From NCBI RefSeq assembly GCF_014635345.1, contig NZ_BMCU01000004.1:186001-250000 (forward strand): a stretch of 64,000 nucleotides of DNA. The letters run 5' to 3'. The notes under the pieces are model-generated. The model was not told the origin of the DNA. It was given only the letters and a program-made list of their open reading frames with translations, and made no database searches. Position 1 is the first letter of the stretch, and every line of letters starts with the position of its first letter. This document shows, piece by piece, positions 17,796-26,550 of this stretch. The translations under genes were made by a program, and so were the position numbers. Origin of the DNA: Rhodococcoides trifolii (GTDB lineage Bacteria > Actinomycetota > Actinomycetes > Mycobacteriales > Mycobacteriaceae).

Positions 17796-18227
17796 TCACG
17801 TACCCGATGCGTAGTGGTCGGCGGGCAAGTTCCAGGTCAAGGTCACCAAGGTTCCGGTGCCGCCGTCGTGATGGACGTCCACACTGTCGCTGATCGCCTC
17901 CGCCAGGCGCAAGCCGCGTCCCCGATTCGGCGTCGGCCCGTGCTCGAGCCACGTGCCTGTATCGGCGATCGTCACGACGAGGACCGGTCCGTCGTGCACG
18001 GCGGTCAACGACATTCGGCCGGGGCCGGAACGACCGACGAACGCGTGCTCGACGCTGTTGGCCATTGCCTCGTAGGCGGCCAGGACGACGTCGACCGAGA
18101 TGGCCTTCAGTGCTCTGGACTCGAGCCAACTGGACAGCCGACGACGTAGGGCACCGGCGGCGTCGGCGGTGGCGTCGTCCTCGTAGGACCATCGCGACGC
18201 AGTTGCGTGAGTCGGGTTCGTGTTCAC
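17796..18227 (-). CDS. Anti-sigma factor serine kinase (RsbW-like)
   Basis: A GHKL-type ATPase of about 143 residues. The N-box is YEAMANSVEHAF. The G1 and G2 boxes are intact (ADTGTW and NRGRGLRLAEAISD), so it should bind ATP and phosphorylate a STAS partner while sequestering a sigma factor. The GTG at 18227 is preferred because the domain begins soon after; an upstream ATG at 18263 would add 12 unusual residues. It is in an operon with the PAS-PP2C phosphatase. No sigma gene is adjacent. Confidence 0.87.
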   Translation of the reverse strand: MNTNPTHATASRWSYEDDATADAAGALRRRLSSWLESRALKAISVDVVLAAYEAMANSVEHAFVGRSGPGRMSLTAVHDGPVLVVTIADTGTWLEHGPTPNRGRGLRLAEAISDSVDVHHDGGTGTLVTLTWNLPADHYASGT

Positions 18228-18327
18228 GCGGGAACTAGCGACAGCGCGTGACCGATCATGCAAGCGGTGTACCCACTGCGGGGCGGTCGAACCTTCCCCC
18301 GGCAGAGTTGCGGGTAACGTCGCCGAG

Positions 18328-18705
18328 ATGAGAGATCAGCCCGCCAGCAAGGGCTTCGAGGTCGACGTGTCCGATCTGGACGGTGTCGCCGTGGTCTCGG
18401 TACGCGGCTCCCTCGATCTGGCCAGCGCCCCCCGACTGTCGGAAACGGCCTACCCCGCTGCAGAAGTGGCGTCGAACGGTCTCGTGTTCGACCTGACGGG
18501 CGTGCAGTTCATGTCGTCGAGCGGCGTCACGGTTCTGGTCCGCACCATCGACCTGCTGCCTGACGGGGCGTCCGCCGCCATCGTCGCTTCCCAGCCTGCT
18601 GTGCAACGACCGATCACGCTCAGTGGGCTCGATCGGGTGATCACCACGGTCCCGGACGTCGCGTCGGCGATCGAATTCGTCAGTCCGGCCACGCCGAACC
18701 GTTAG
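18328..18705 (+). CDS. STAS-domain anti-anti-sigma factor
   Basis: A 125-residue single STAS domain, RsbV/SpoIIAA-like. The phospho-site loop reads FMSSSGVTVL, with a serine directly before the glycine as in phosphorylatable members. It is divergent from the kinase gene 100 bases away and probably its substrate or partner. The ATG at 18328 (MRDQPASKGF) fits the domain start; the ribosome site is weak. Confidence 0.87.
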   Translation: MRDQPASKGFEVDVSDLDGVAVVSVRGSLDLASAPRLSETAYPAAEVASNGLVFDLTGVQFMSSSGVTVLVRTIDLLPDGASAAIVASQPAVQRPITLSGLDRVITTVPDVASAIEFVSPATPNR

Positions 18706-18709
18706 AGCG

Positions 18710-19069
18710 TTACGCGGGCGAGAGGGATTCGAGCGCCTCGGCACGGGTGCGGTGCACAGTCAGGACGTCGTCGAGACCGACCAATTCGATGGGGCGCCGC
18801 GTCACGTGACTGTCCGCAACCACGACAATGCTCACATCGGCATCGTTGTTGGCTGTCAACAGGACGGTGATAGCGCTCGAACTCAGGAACTCGACCCCCG
18901 AGAAGTCGATGACCACACCCTTGGTGTCGGAGGACAAGGCGCGGCCGATCTCGTCGGAGAATGCCGGTGTGGTGCTCATGTCGAGTTCGCCGGACACCAC
19001 AACCACCGTGAACGAGCCCACGACTTCGACACTGATGTCGACGCGGGCGGAACGGTAGCTGTCGGACAT
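18710..19069 (-). CDS. STAS-domain protein
   Basis: A 119-residue second STAS protein convergent with the first (four bases between stops). The loop reads FLSSSAITVL, keeping serines but with Ala in place of the usual Gly. A GGGGAG ribosome site precedes the ATG. It is probably another anti-anti-sigma component of the same switch. The two STAS proteins are divergent in sequence, so they may answer different kinases. Confidence 0.85.
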   Translation of the reverse strand: MSDSYRSARVDISVEVVGSFTVVVVSGELDMSTTPAFSDEIGRALSSDTKGVVIDFSGVEFLSSSAITVLLTANNDADVSIVVVADSHVTRRPIELVGLDDVLTVHRTRAEALESLSPA

Positions 19070-19177
19070 GTATCACTCCCCAGGGCGGCCGAATACCAAG
19101 GTCTTTTCGATCGCGGCACTGGGTTCGACCACGCGCTGAGAAGTGTACAAGAGCCGACTACTACGCAGGGTCGTCGC

Positions 19178-19672
19178 TCACAGAACCACGCAGCTGCTCG
19201 TCGCGGATGCGAGGAGGCGCCCGGTGGCGTCTCGGAGCTCGGCCTGCGCGAGAGCGGTGCGCCGACCGATGTGGACGACCGTGCCGGTGCACGTGACCAC
19301 GCCCGTGTCCGCCCGAATGCCGCGTAGGTATTTCACTGACAGGTCGAGGCTGGTGTAGCCGACGCCTGCGGCCAGCTTCGTCTGCACGGCGCACCCGGCG
19401 GCGGAGTCGAGCAACGTGGCGATGATGCCGCCGTGCACCGAACCGATCGGGTTGTAGTGATACTCGCCGGGCAGCAGGGTGAACACCGCTCGGCCCTCGC
19501 TCGCCTCGGTCAGTTCCGCGCCCGTGAGAGCCATGATCGGCGGGGCGGGGATCTCCCCGGACGCCAGGCCCTGCACGAACTCCAGACCGGTGCGGCCGGC
19601 CGCCGCCTGCGCTGTCGTCATCGGATCGGTCCAGGTGACGGTCCGAGACCGCGTATCCGGGGTGGTGGTCAT
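19178..19672 (-). CDS. PaaI-like hot-dog thioesterase
   Basis: A 164-residue acyl-CoA thioesterase of the PaaI/YdiI hot-dog family. The core motif is YNPIGSVHGGIIATLLDSAAG, with HGG and the following acidic residue. It lies six bases after the HxlR gene on the same strand, so the two form an operon. Its likely job is to hydrolyse aromatic or other acyl-CoA esters; the substrate is not evident. Confidence 0.88.
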   Translation of the reverse strand: MTTTPDTRSRTVTWTDPMTTAQAAAGRTGLEFVQGLASGEIPAPPIMALTGAELTEASEGRAVFTLLPGEYHYNPIGSVHGGIIATLLDSAAGCAVQTKLAAGVGYTSLDLSVKYLRGIRADTGVVTCTGTVVHIGRRTALAQAELRDATGRLLASATSSCVVL

Positions 19673-19678
19673 CGGTGG

Positions 19679-20170
19679 TTACTCCTGTGTGGGACGGACG
19701 GTGTCGGGGGCAGCGCCGAGGGCAAGCGCGGCCTCGGCGCGAGGCACGAGATGACCCTCGCTGCAGCGCAACTCGGCATGAACCGGTGCGTCGCACCCGC
19801 GATGGACGGTGTGAACCGGCGGCCCCCCGGTGCCGGATTCCCACCGGTCGCCCCAGTCGCGTAGGGCGGTCAGCACCACACGCAATTCGACGCCTTTGGG
19901 TGTGAGGTGGTACTCGTGGCGTTCGCGTTGGCCTGCATCGCGGTACGGCCGACGCTCGAGAATGCGGGCTCGCGTCAGTTCACCGAGGCGCTTGGACGCC
20001 GCTGACTCGGACACGCCGACGCGACTCGCGAAGTCGTCGAATCGTGTTGTGCCCATGAAGGCTTCGCGCAACATCAACAGGCTGATGCGATTTCCGACGA
20101 CGTCGAGAGTGTTCGCGACGGAGCAATTGGTGAGAGTCAACTGCGAGCGGTCGACCAGTAGTTCGGTCAT
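19679..20170 (-). CDS. HxlR-family regulator
   Basis: A 163-residue winged-helix regulator of the HxlR family. It has the family N-terminus NCSVANTLDVVGNRISLLMLREAF, and FDDFASRVGVSESAASKRLGEL as the DNA-binding helix. The C-terminus is unusually long and has two cysteines (RGCDAPVHAELRCSEGH) that could bind metal or respond to redox. It is divergent from an MFS exporter, with two matched operator dyads between them, and co-transcribed with the thioesterase. Confidence 0.9.
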   Translation of the reverse strand: MTELLVDRSQLTLTNCSVANTLDVVGNRISLLMLREAFMGTTRFDDFASRVGVSESAASKRLGELTRARILERRPYRDAGQRERHEYHLTPKGVELRVVLTALRDWGDRWESGTGGPPVHTVHRGCDAPVHAELRCSEGHLVPRAEAALALGAAPDTVRPTQE

Positions 20171-20188
20171 GACACCACCGTAACACGC

Positions 20189-20250
20189 CTGACTTGTTGT
20201 TTCACTAGTCAGCGGGCTACGGTGTGCTGACTAGTTCATCGACGAGTCAG
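20189..20250. promoter_or_regulatory. Duplicated HxlR operator dyads
   Basis: Two 24-base dyads share one design. CTGACTTGT-N6-ACTAGTCAG is at 20189-20212 and CTGACTAGT-N6-ACGAGTCAG at 20227-20250. Their centres are 38 bases apart. The inner half-sites also form an exact ten-base inverted repeat (20204-20213 with 20226-20235). They fill the space between the HxlR start and the MFS start, so the repressor probably controls both genes. Confidence 0.7.
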
Positions 20251-20258
20251 GAGCGGGT

Positions 20259-21770
20259 ATGGACGGCAGAAAGCAGTTCATCACGGTGATCGCGATGTGT
20301 GTCGGATCGATGGTGACGTTCCTGCAGATCACGGCGTCGGTGTCGTCGTTGGGCGCGGTAGGACGTGCCCTCGAGGTCGCGCCCGCCACACTGGTCTGGG
20401 TACCGAGTGCGTACACGCTGGCGGTTGCCGCGCTGGTCCTCTCGGCCGGGACGTTGGGCAGCCGATTCGGTCGCCGCCGCATGTTCCGCTCCGGCGCGGT
20501 GGTCCTGGCTCTCGGTGCGGCCATCGTCGTGGTTGCGGACTCGCTTCCGACCGTCATCGTCGGCCAACTCGTCGCAGGTGTCGGCGGCGCGCTGATACTG
20601 CCGAACAGTCTGGCGATCGTCGCGGCAACATTCCCCGATCCGCACCGCCGTACGGAGGTCATCACGCTCTGGGCCGCGTCGTCCGGAATCGGACTGGCCG
20701 TCGGACCCATCGTCTCCGGTGTCCTTCTCGATCACGCCGATTGGCACTTCGCCTTCACCCCCGCCGTCGTGCTGGGAGCCGTCGCTTTCGCCCTGACCTT
20801 CACCGGTGTGGCCGAAACACGTCAGCCCGGAACAAGATTGGACCCGACCGGACTGGTGCTGGGAACCGTCGCCGTCGCCGCGCTCGTGTACGGAATGATC
20901 GAGGGCGGCGGATCGGGCTACACCGACGGCCGCGTGGTCGCGTCGTGGATCCTGGCACTCGTTGCCGTGTGCGCTTTCGTGGCAGTCGAGTTGCGTGTCC
21001 CCACCCCCATGCTCGACGTCCGTCTCTTCCGGTCCGCGTCGTTCGCCACCATCAGCGCGGTCGCAGCGATCGCGCTGTTCGGTTTCACCGGTCTGGCGGT
21101 GTTGCAGGTGCTGTTCTACGAACGCGTGCAGTCGCTCGACGCACTCGCCACGGGCTATCGGGTGGTGGTGATCTTCGCCGTGTACGTGGCGGTCGCCGCT
21201 GTCGCGGGTCGACTGGTGCGGCGGGTGGGGTTCGTGCCACCGCTCGCCGGCGGTCTCGCACTGGGCGCAGTGGCCGCCCTGGGACTGCTGACGCAAACCG
21301 CCACAACGGGTTTCGAACTCGTCTGGTTCTGGTTCGCCTTGTTCGGCGCCGGGGTCGGTCTGGTGGCCGCCCCCAGCACGGCCGCCGCGATGGTCAGTGT
21401 CGACGCCGATCGAGCGGGCATGGCATCCGGCGCCGTGAACGCAGCACGCCAGATCGGGTCCGTCCTGGGTTCTTCCACCCTCGGTGCCGTGCTGACCAGC
21501 ACGTTGATCGGTGCCTTACCGTCCGAGTTGTCCGCACGGGGTGTTCCCGAACCGGTTCAGGCCGACGTCGTGGCCGCTGTCTCCTCGGGACAGATGGGCA
21601 CCGTCGACGAGAACGTCACGGCCGCCATCGGTTCCGCGTTCACATCGGGTGTGCACACCGGTCTGTGGATCATCGCCGCCGTGTTCGGTGCGGGAGCTGT
21701 CGCGACAGTGGCGTTCGTACGGAACCGGCCCCATGTCGTCGAAGGTTCGGCGCCGACTCTCGTCAGTTGA
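20259..21770 (+). CDS. MFS multidrug exporter (DHA2-like)
   Basis: A 503-residue membrane transporter with about 14 hydrophobic helices, typical of the DHA2 drug:proton antiporter family. The loop after helix 2 reads GTLGSRFGRRRMFRSG, and the segment SSGIGLAVGPIVSG resembles motif C. The ATG at 20259 has AGGAG upstream, partly overlapping the second operator dyad. Expression is probably released when the divergent HxlR regulator binds an inducer. Substrates cannot be told. Confidence 0.9.
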   Translation: MDGRKQFITVIAMCVGSMVTFLQITASVSSLGAVGRALEVAPATLVWVPSAYTLAVAALVLSAGTLGSRFGRRRMFRSGAVVLALGAAIVVVADSLPTVIVGQLVAGVGGALILPNSLAIVAATFPDPHRRTEVITLWAASSGIGLAVGPIVSGVLLDHADWHFAFTPAVVLGAVAFALTFTGVAETRQPGTRLDPTGLVLGTVAVAALVYGMIEGGGSGYTDGRVVASWILALVAVCAFVAVELRVPTPMLDVRLFRSASFATISAVAAIALFGFTGLAVLQVLFYERVQSLDALATGYRVVVIFAVYVAVAAVAGRLVRRVGFVPPLAGGLALGAVAALGLLTQTATTGFELVWFWFALFGAGVGLVAAPSTAAAMVSVDADRAGMASGAVNAARQIGSVLGSSTLGAVLTSTLIGALPSELSARGVPEPVQADVVAAVSSGQMGTVDENVTAAIGSAFTSGVHTGLWIIAAVFGAGAVATVAFVRNRPHVVEGSAPTLVS

Positions 21771-22659
21771 ACGGCGTTCCGCCGGTCACCGCGATCGTCT
21801 CACCCGTGATGTAACTGGACTCGTTCGATGCCAGGAACACGTAGGCGGGCGCCAGCTCGGCCGGTTGCCCGGGGCGGGCCAGCGGTACTTCGTCACCGAA
21901 GCTCTCGTACTTGTCCGCGGGCATGGTTGCCGGTATGAGCGGAGTCCAGATCGGACCGGGCGCGACAGCATTCACTCGAATACCGCGTGCCGCCTGGTCG
22001 GCGGCCAGGCCCTTGGTGAAGGCCACGATGCCGGCTTTGGTGATCGCGTAGTCCAGGAGTTCAGGAGAGGGATTCGATGCCTGAATCGACGTGGTGTTGA
22101 TGATCGCGGACCCCGGCTGCAGCACCTCGACCGCCTTCTTCGACAACCAGAACATTGCGTAGAGGTTGGTCTTGAGAACTCGGTCGAACTGCTCGGACGT
22201 GATTGCGGCGATCCCGCCCATCTGTGCCATCTGGAAGGCGGCGTTGTTGACGAGGATGTCAAGACCGCCAAGGTCTTCGACCGCCTTGTCGACGAGACTC
22301 CTGCATTGTTCTTCGTCGCGAATATCGCCGGGAACCGAGAAACCCTTTCGCCCGGCGCTTTCGATGAGTTGGACCGTGGCGTCGGCGTCTTCTTGCTCGG
22401 CCTCGAGGTGGCTGATCACGACATCGGCTCCCTCCCGCGCGAAAGCCAGCGCGACCGCGCGACCGATTCCCGAATCGCCGCCTGTGATCAGTGCCAGACG
22501 GCCTTCGAGGCGGCCGGATCCGCGATACGAGTCCTCCCCGTGGTCCGGAGCGGTGACGAGGTCGCTCGTCAGCCCGGGGTGGTCGATCCGGTCCTGCGCC
22601 GATCTGTCCGGCATGGGGAACACGGTGGTCGGATCGGCCTTGGTGTGTTGGTCGGTCAT
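21763..22659 (-). CDS. Stress-type SDR oxidoreductase
   Basis: A 298-residue SDR with an N-terminal extension, resembling the YghA/YhdF/general-stress-protein-39 group. It has the cofactor motif TGGDSGIGRA, the NNAAFQ motif and YAITKAG at the active site. The ATG at 22659 has AGAGGA upstream; longer starts overlap the DUF1348 gene. A SigF-like promoter lies upstream on the minus strand. It probably reduces an aldehyde or sugar during stress. Its end overlaps the MFS gene by eight bases. Confidence 0.88.
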   Translation of the reverse strand: MTDQHTKADPTTVFPMPDRSAQDRIDHPGLTSDLVTAPDHGEDSYRGSGRLEGRLALITGGDSGIGRAVALAFAREGADVVISHLEAEQEDADATVQLIESAGRKGFSVPGDIRDEEQCRSLVDKAVEDLGGLDILVNNAAFQMAQMGGIAAITSEQFDRVLKTNLYAMFWLSKKAVEVLQPGSAIINTTSIQASNPSPELLDYAITKAGIVAFTKGLAADQAARGIRVNAVAPGPIWTPLIPATMPADKYESFGDEVPLARPGQPAELAPAYVFLASNESSYITGETIAVTGGTPFN

Positions 22660-22697
22660 GTCGTTCCTCTCGCTCGCTCTACCCGGGTAGGTGGCGT

Positions 22698-22724
22698 GTA
22701 CCCGACGACGTGTCGGCTCAACCG
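22698..22724 (-). promoter_or_regulatory. SigF-like promoter of SDR gene
   Basis: On the minus strand the sequence reads CGGTT-N16-GGGTAC, close to the mycobacterial SigF pattern G(T/G)TT-N15-17-GGGTAT. It lies about 39 bases upstream of the SDR start codon. Confidence 0.5.
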
Positions 22725-22779
22725 GTGTATCGCGCGGCACAGCAGGTGATTTCGGATTGAAGCAGTTACGATCCGCAGC

Positions 22780-23238
22780 ATGTCCGAACCACGCCCGCCG
22801 CTCCCGCCGTTCGACCGCAAGACCGCGACGGTCAAGGTCCAAGCGGCCGAAGACGCGTGGAACTCACGTGACCCGCAGCGAGTGAGTCTGGCCTACACGC
22901 AAGATTCCGTCTGGCGTAACCGCAACGAATTCATCACCGGCCGGGACGAAATCGTCTCGTTCCTGACGGCGAAGTGGGAGCGCGAACTCGACTACGTCCT
23001 GCGCAAGAGCTTGTGGAGCTTCGACGGGAACCGCATTGCCGTGCGCTTCCAGTACGAGTGGCACGACGCCGGCGGCCAGTGGTTCCGTAGTTATGGCAAC
23101 GAGCTCTGGGAATTCGACGAGAACGGGCTGATGAGTCGACGCGAAGCGAGCATCGACGACCGCCCGATCGACGAGTCGCAGCGGCGGCTGTTCGGACCGC
23201 GAGCCGAGGGTGATAGCGGGGACATCCCGCTCGATTGA
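22780..23238 (+). CDS. DUF1348 / NTF2-like protein
   Basis: A 152-residue protein of the DUF1348 family with an NTF2/SnoaL-like fold. [41 protein letters not shown] and [14 protein letters not shown] are characteristic. It has no known enzymatic role; such proteins often bind small hydrophobic ligands. It is divergent from the stress SDR, and a weak ribosome site precedes the ATG. Confidence 0.85.
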   Translation: MSEPRPPLPPFDRKTATVKVQAAEDAWNSRDPQRVSLAYTQDSVWRNRNEFITGRDEIVSFLTAKWERELDYVLRKSLWSFDGNRIAVRFQYEWHDAGGQWFRSYGNELWEFDENGLMSRREASIDDRPIDESQRRLFGPRAEGDSGDIPLD

Positions 23239-23365
23239 CGTAGCCGCGCGTCGAATACGTATCGGCGCTGAGGATTTTCGGTCGCGGTTGCATAATTGCA
23301 GCTCCGTTTCAGCGATTCGCACGGACGTTCGAAAAGTTGTCGGTGGTGGTCGCTATGGTTCTGAC

Positions 23366-24946
23366 ATGCTTTCGGGGGGAAGTTCGCACGGCGAGACCGG
23401 TGCGACAGCACATCGGATCGGCGACCGGGTTTTCGCCGATCTGATTACCGCTGTGGGAGAAGCAGTTTCGGCTCTGGCTGCGGCGGATGCATCATTGTTG
23501 TCGGATCAGGACATACGGACGGTGTGGGCGCAGTCGGTTCGTTGTGCGCGCATGCTCGACGGTGCTTCGAATGTCTGGTTGGCACAATTGCTCGACGCGC
23601 GTGGCCTCGACGACCTCATGGGCAGCAACTCCGAGATCGTCGGAGCCCTCGTGAACTGCGGGGACGGCGAGGCGGTGTCGCGAATCAAGGCGGCGCGGAC
23701 GCTCGCTCCACGTACCTTGCCGTCCGGTGAGCGTGCAGGCGCGAAATACCCGACGACTGCGTCGGCGGTGCGCGACGGAGACATCACCCACGCACACGTC
23801 AAAGTGGTCGAGGACTTCCACAAGGAACTCTCCGACGACGTTGCCCCCGACATTCGGGAGGCGGCGGAGCGGCAACTGGGAAACCTTGCGCGCACCACCC
23901 GGCCGAGGGAGTTCCGTCAGGCTGCAGAAGCGTTGGCGCAGTTGATCGACGAGGACGGGAAGCCGCCGAAGGACCGCAGGGACAAGAAGCGGTCCGCGTT
24001 CATCAGATTCGACCGTCAGGGTAAGGACGAGATGTCCGGCGGCCGGATGTGCGTCGACCCCGAGGTGCGGGCCTTGATGGAGACAATCTTCGCGAAGGGC
24101 GGCAAGCCAGGTCGCACTACCGGTGACGACGACAAGCCGGCCGACGCCGGTGTCGTGGGGCTGTACGACCGCGATGAGGAGGGTGACGACGAGGGTGATG
24201 ATCCGGGCCCCGACCCGTCGCCCGGCCCGGACCCCGCGCCCAACCCGGACCCACCACCCGACCCCGACCCCTCGCCCAGCCTCGAACCGCCTGACGACCC
24301 CGCACCGGTCATGCGTTGGGATTCGCGGTCAGCGGGGGAGCGCAACCACGACGCTCTCGAGGCCGCTCTCACCGGCTACCTGGCGTCGGGCGCGCTGGGC
24401 AAGCATCGCGGGGTCACCTGCGTCCCGATCGTCACGATGACTCTGGACCAGCTCGAGTCTGCATCCGGGGTGGCGCTCACCGCGACGGGGACGAGAATCG
24501 ATGTGCGAGATGCGCTTCGGATGGCGTCCGGTCAGCACGCGTTCCTGATGCTGCTCGACGAACACGAACGCCCCCTCTTCCTGGGCCGAACGAAACGTCC
24601 AGCAACAGCGGATCAGCGGTTGGCCCTGTACGCAACCGAGCGTGGATGTAGCTTCCCGGGCTGTTCGGCGCCGGGGGTGTGGTGCCAGGTGCACCACACC
24701 GACGAATGGGTGATCGATGACGGGTGCACCGACATCGATCTGCTCACGCTGGCGTGCGAGCGGCACCATCGTCTGGTGGGCCCCGGCGACAACCGTTGGG
24801 CCACCACGATTGCAGCCGATGATCATCCGTACGCGGGTCGCGCGTTGTGGCATCCGCCGCTAGCGCTCGACCCGAGCCGGACGGGTCGGGTGAATCACTT
24901 CTTCCACCCGCGGGAGTTGCTGTACCCGCCGGAAGATCAACCCTGA
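23366..24946 (+). CDS. 13E12-type DUF222 protein with HNH endonuclease domain
   Basis: A 526-residue protein of the 13E12-repeat family. A helical DUF222 domain fills about residues 20-290. A low-complexity Pro-Asp linker follows (about 275-315, made of PDPSPGPDP-like units). A C-terminal HNH nuclease domain has CSFPGC, WCQVHHTDEW and ACERHHRLV. These genes are multicopy in mycobacteria and rhodococci and behave like selfish or defence-related nucleases, but their role is unproven. The ATG at 23366 is chosen because upstream in-frame sequence is non-coding in character. Confidence 0.87.
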   Translation: MLSGGSSHGETGATAHRIGDRVFADLITAVGEAVSALAAADASLLSDQDIRTVWAQSVRCARMLDGASNVWLAQLLDARGLDDLMGSNSEIVGALVNCGDGEAVSRIKAARTLAPRTLPSGERAGAKYPTTASAVRDGDITHAHVKVVEDFHKELSDDVAPDIREAAERQLGNLARTTRPREFRQAAEALAQLIDEDGKPPKDRRDKKRSAFIRFDRQGKDEMSGGRMCVDPEVRALMETIFAKGGKPGRTTGDDDKPADAGVVGLYDRDEEGDDEGDDPGPDPSPGPDPAPNPDPPPDPDPSPSLEPPDDPAPVMRWDSRSAGERNHDALEAALTGYLASGALGKHRGVTCVPIVTMTLDQLESASGVALTATGTRIDVRDALRMASGQHAFLMLLDEHERPLFLGRTKRPATADQRLALYATERGCSFPGCSAPGVWCQVHHTDEWVIDDGCTDIDLLTLACERHHRLVGPGDNRWATTIAADDHPYAGRALWHPPLALDPSRTGRVNHFFHPRELLYPPEDQP

Positions 24947-24982
24947 CTGAACGTTTCGGGGGAGAGGTCTGCGCTGGGTCGA

Positions 24983-25285
24983 TCAGTACGGCAGATCGAT
25001 CCGGCCGGAGAACACCGTCTTGACCGGCTTCGCGGTCACGACCTCACCGAGTTTGTTCGCGCCCTCGGGCGTGAGCCGCCACGCTGCGTACGCGTCGTGC
25101 GCGGCGGTGTTCTCCCACTGCTCGACGACGATCACGTGGGCGGGATCCGCGTCGTCCACGATCACCTCGAGGCCCTGGTTACCCGGCCACTCGCGCGTCG
25201 CCTTCAGGGTCTCGACGATCACCTTTTCCGCCTCGTCGAGACGGGTGGGATCGAGGTGCATCTCGAGTTGGACTACTGCGGACAT
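24983..25285 (-). CDS. Antibiotic biosynthesis monooxygenase-like protein
   Basis: A 100-residue ABM (dimeric alpha/beta barrel) protein. The pattern VVQLEMHLDPTRLDEAEKVI, GNQGLEVIVDD and VVEQWENTAAHDAY is typical. Members act as cofactor-free monooxygenases, haem-degrading enzymes or quinol oxidases; none can be singled out here. It is divergent from the MFS gene that follows and convergent with the DUF222 gene. Confidence 0.82.
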   Translation of the reverse strand: MSAVVQLEMHLDPTRLDEAEKVIVETLKATREWPGNQGLEVIVDDADPAHVIVVEQWENTAAHDAYAAWRLTPEGANKLGEVVTAKPVKTVFSGRIDLPY

Positions 25286-25344
25286 GGGTGTCTCCGTTCA
25301 CGAAGGGGCCTGCGTCTCGACTGTACTGCGCACCGCACGGCAGG

Positions 25345-26550
25345 ATGAACACCGTGCCCGCCCCCTCGTGGAACCGAACCCTGGCAGTTCTCGCCGTCGC
25401 ATCGTCGGTGGCGGTGAGCGTGATCTATCTTCCGCAGTCGATGCTCACCGCGCTGGCAGTCGACCTCGGTGTCGCGCCCGGTGCGGCGAGCGTGATTGCC
25501 ACCGCGGTGCAAATCGGTTACGCGGTAGGCATTTTCCTGTTCGTCCCTCTTGCCGACAAGATCCACCCGAAGCGGCAGGTCACCATCCAGTCCGTCGCCT
25601 TGACCGCAGCGCTGCTGGTCTCGGCCGTGATGCCGACGGTGGTCGCCGTCGCGCTCGGATTCCTCGTCGTCGGTCTCGTGGCCAACATCGCGCAGGTGCT
25701 CATTCCGGTGGCCAGCAGCTTGGCGCCGGAGGGACGCCGAGGGTCGACGACGGGAACCATGGTCGGTGCCCTGCTCGTCGGCATCTTCGGTGGGCGCATC
25801 GTGGCGAGCGTTCTCGTCGACGCCCTCGGATGGCGTTGGGTCGTCGCGCTTTTCGCCGCGCTGATGCTCGCCACCGTTCCGTTCGTCCGGAACGTATTGA
25901 GCATCGACATCCAACCGTCGTCGCCCGACGCCGGTTACGGAAGCCTGCTCGCGGGGACGGTCCGCTTGGCTCGACGCAGCCCGGAGCTCGTCGAATCTGC
26001 CGTGATCCAGTTCTTCGTGTTCGCGACCTTCAACTCCTTCTGGACGGTGATGGTTCTGCACCTTACGGCCGAGCCGTTCGGATGGACGGTGCTGCAGGCG
26101 GGACTGTTCGGCTTCGTCGGCTTGGCGGCGGGGGTGGTGACACCGTTGGCCGGCCGGCTGATCGACGCGTACGGCCCGCTGCGGGTCGTCGGCGTCGGTC
26201 TCGCGTTGCTGATGCTCGCCAGCGCAGCAGTGCTGGCCGACTCGAATGTCATCGTGCTGTTCGGGATCACGCTCTTCGCCGTGACGTTGGCGAACCAATC
26301 CATTCAGTCCGCCAACCAATCTCGCGTCCTCGCAGCGAATCCCGGCGCATCGGCTCAGGCGAACACCCTCTTCATGGTCGGCGTCTTCCTCGGAGGGTCC
26401 ACCGGCGCGATCTTCGGGCCGTTGGCCTACCAGGGCGGAGGCATGGTGGCGGTCGCGTGGTTGGCCGTGGCGTTCGTTGCGGCAAGCGCTCTCGCGTGGG
26501 GTGTGGCAACAGCGCGGCAGAGGCGCCGCGCGAGCGAGACGGTTGTGTGA
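25345..26550 (+). CDS. MFS transporter
   Basis: A 401-residue major facilitator with about 12 hydrophobic helices. It has the loop VPLADKIHPKRQV after helix 2 and resembles small-molecule exporters of the YgaY/AraJ type. The ATG at 25345 is chosen; GTG 25354 is nearby and the ribosome site is weak. Its stop overlaps the start of the BKACE gene in TGATG, so the two are co-translated. This suggests it moves the substrate or product of that enzyme. Confidence 0.87.
   Translation: MNTVPAPSWNRTLAVLAVASSVAVSVIYLPQSMLTALAVDLGVAPGAASVIATAVQIGYAVGIFLFVPLADKIHPKRQVTIQSVALTAALLVSAVMPTVVAVALGFLVVGLVANIAQVLIPVASSLAPEGRRGSTTGTMVGALLVGIFGGRIVASVLVDALGWRWVVALFAALMLATVPFVRNVLSIDIQPSSPDAGYGSLLAGTVRLARRSPELVESAVIQFFVFATFNSFWTVMVLHLTAEPFGWTVLQAGLFGFVGLAAGVVTPLAGRLIDAYGPLRVVGVGLALLMLASAAVLADSNVIVLFGITLFAVTLANQSIQSANQSRVLAANPGASAQANTLFMVGVFLGGSTGAIFGPLAYQGGGMVAVAWLAVAFVAASALAWGVATARQRRRASETVV

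Noticed and set aside
24200..24310. Repetitive C/G-rich tract in the DUF222 gene as a tandem DNA repeat or CRISPR-like array
   Set aside because: It encodes a Pro-Asp linker in frame; units are irregular and there are no spacers.
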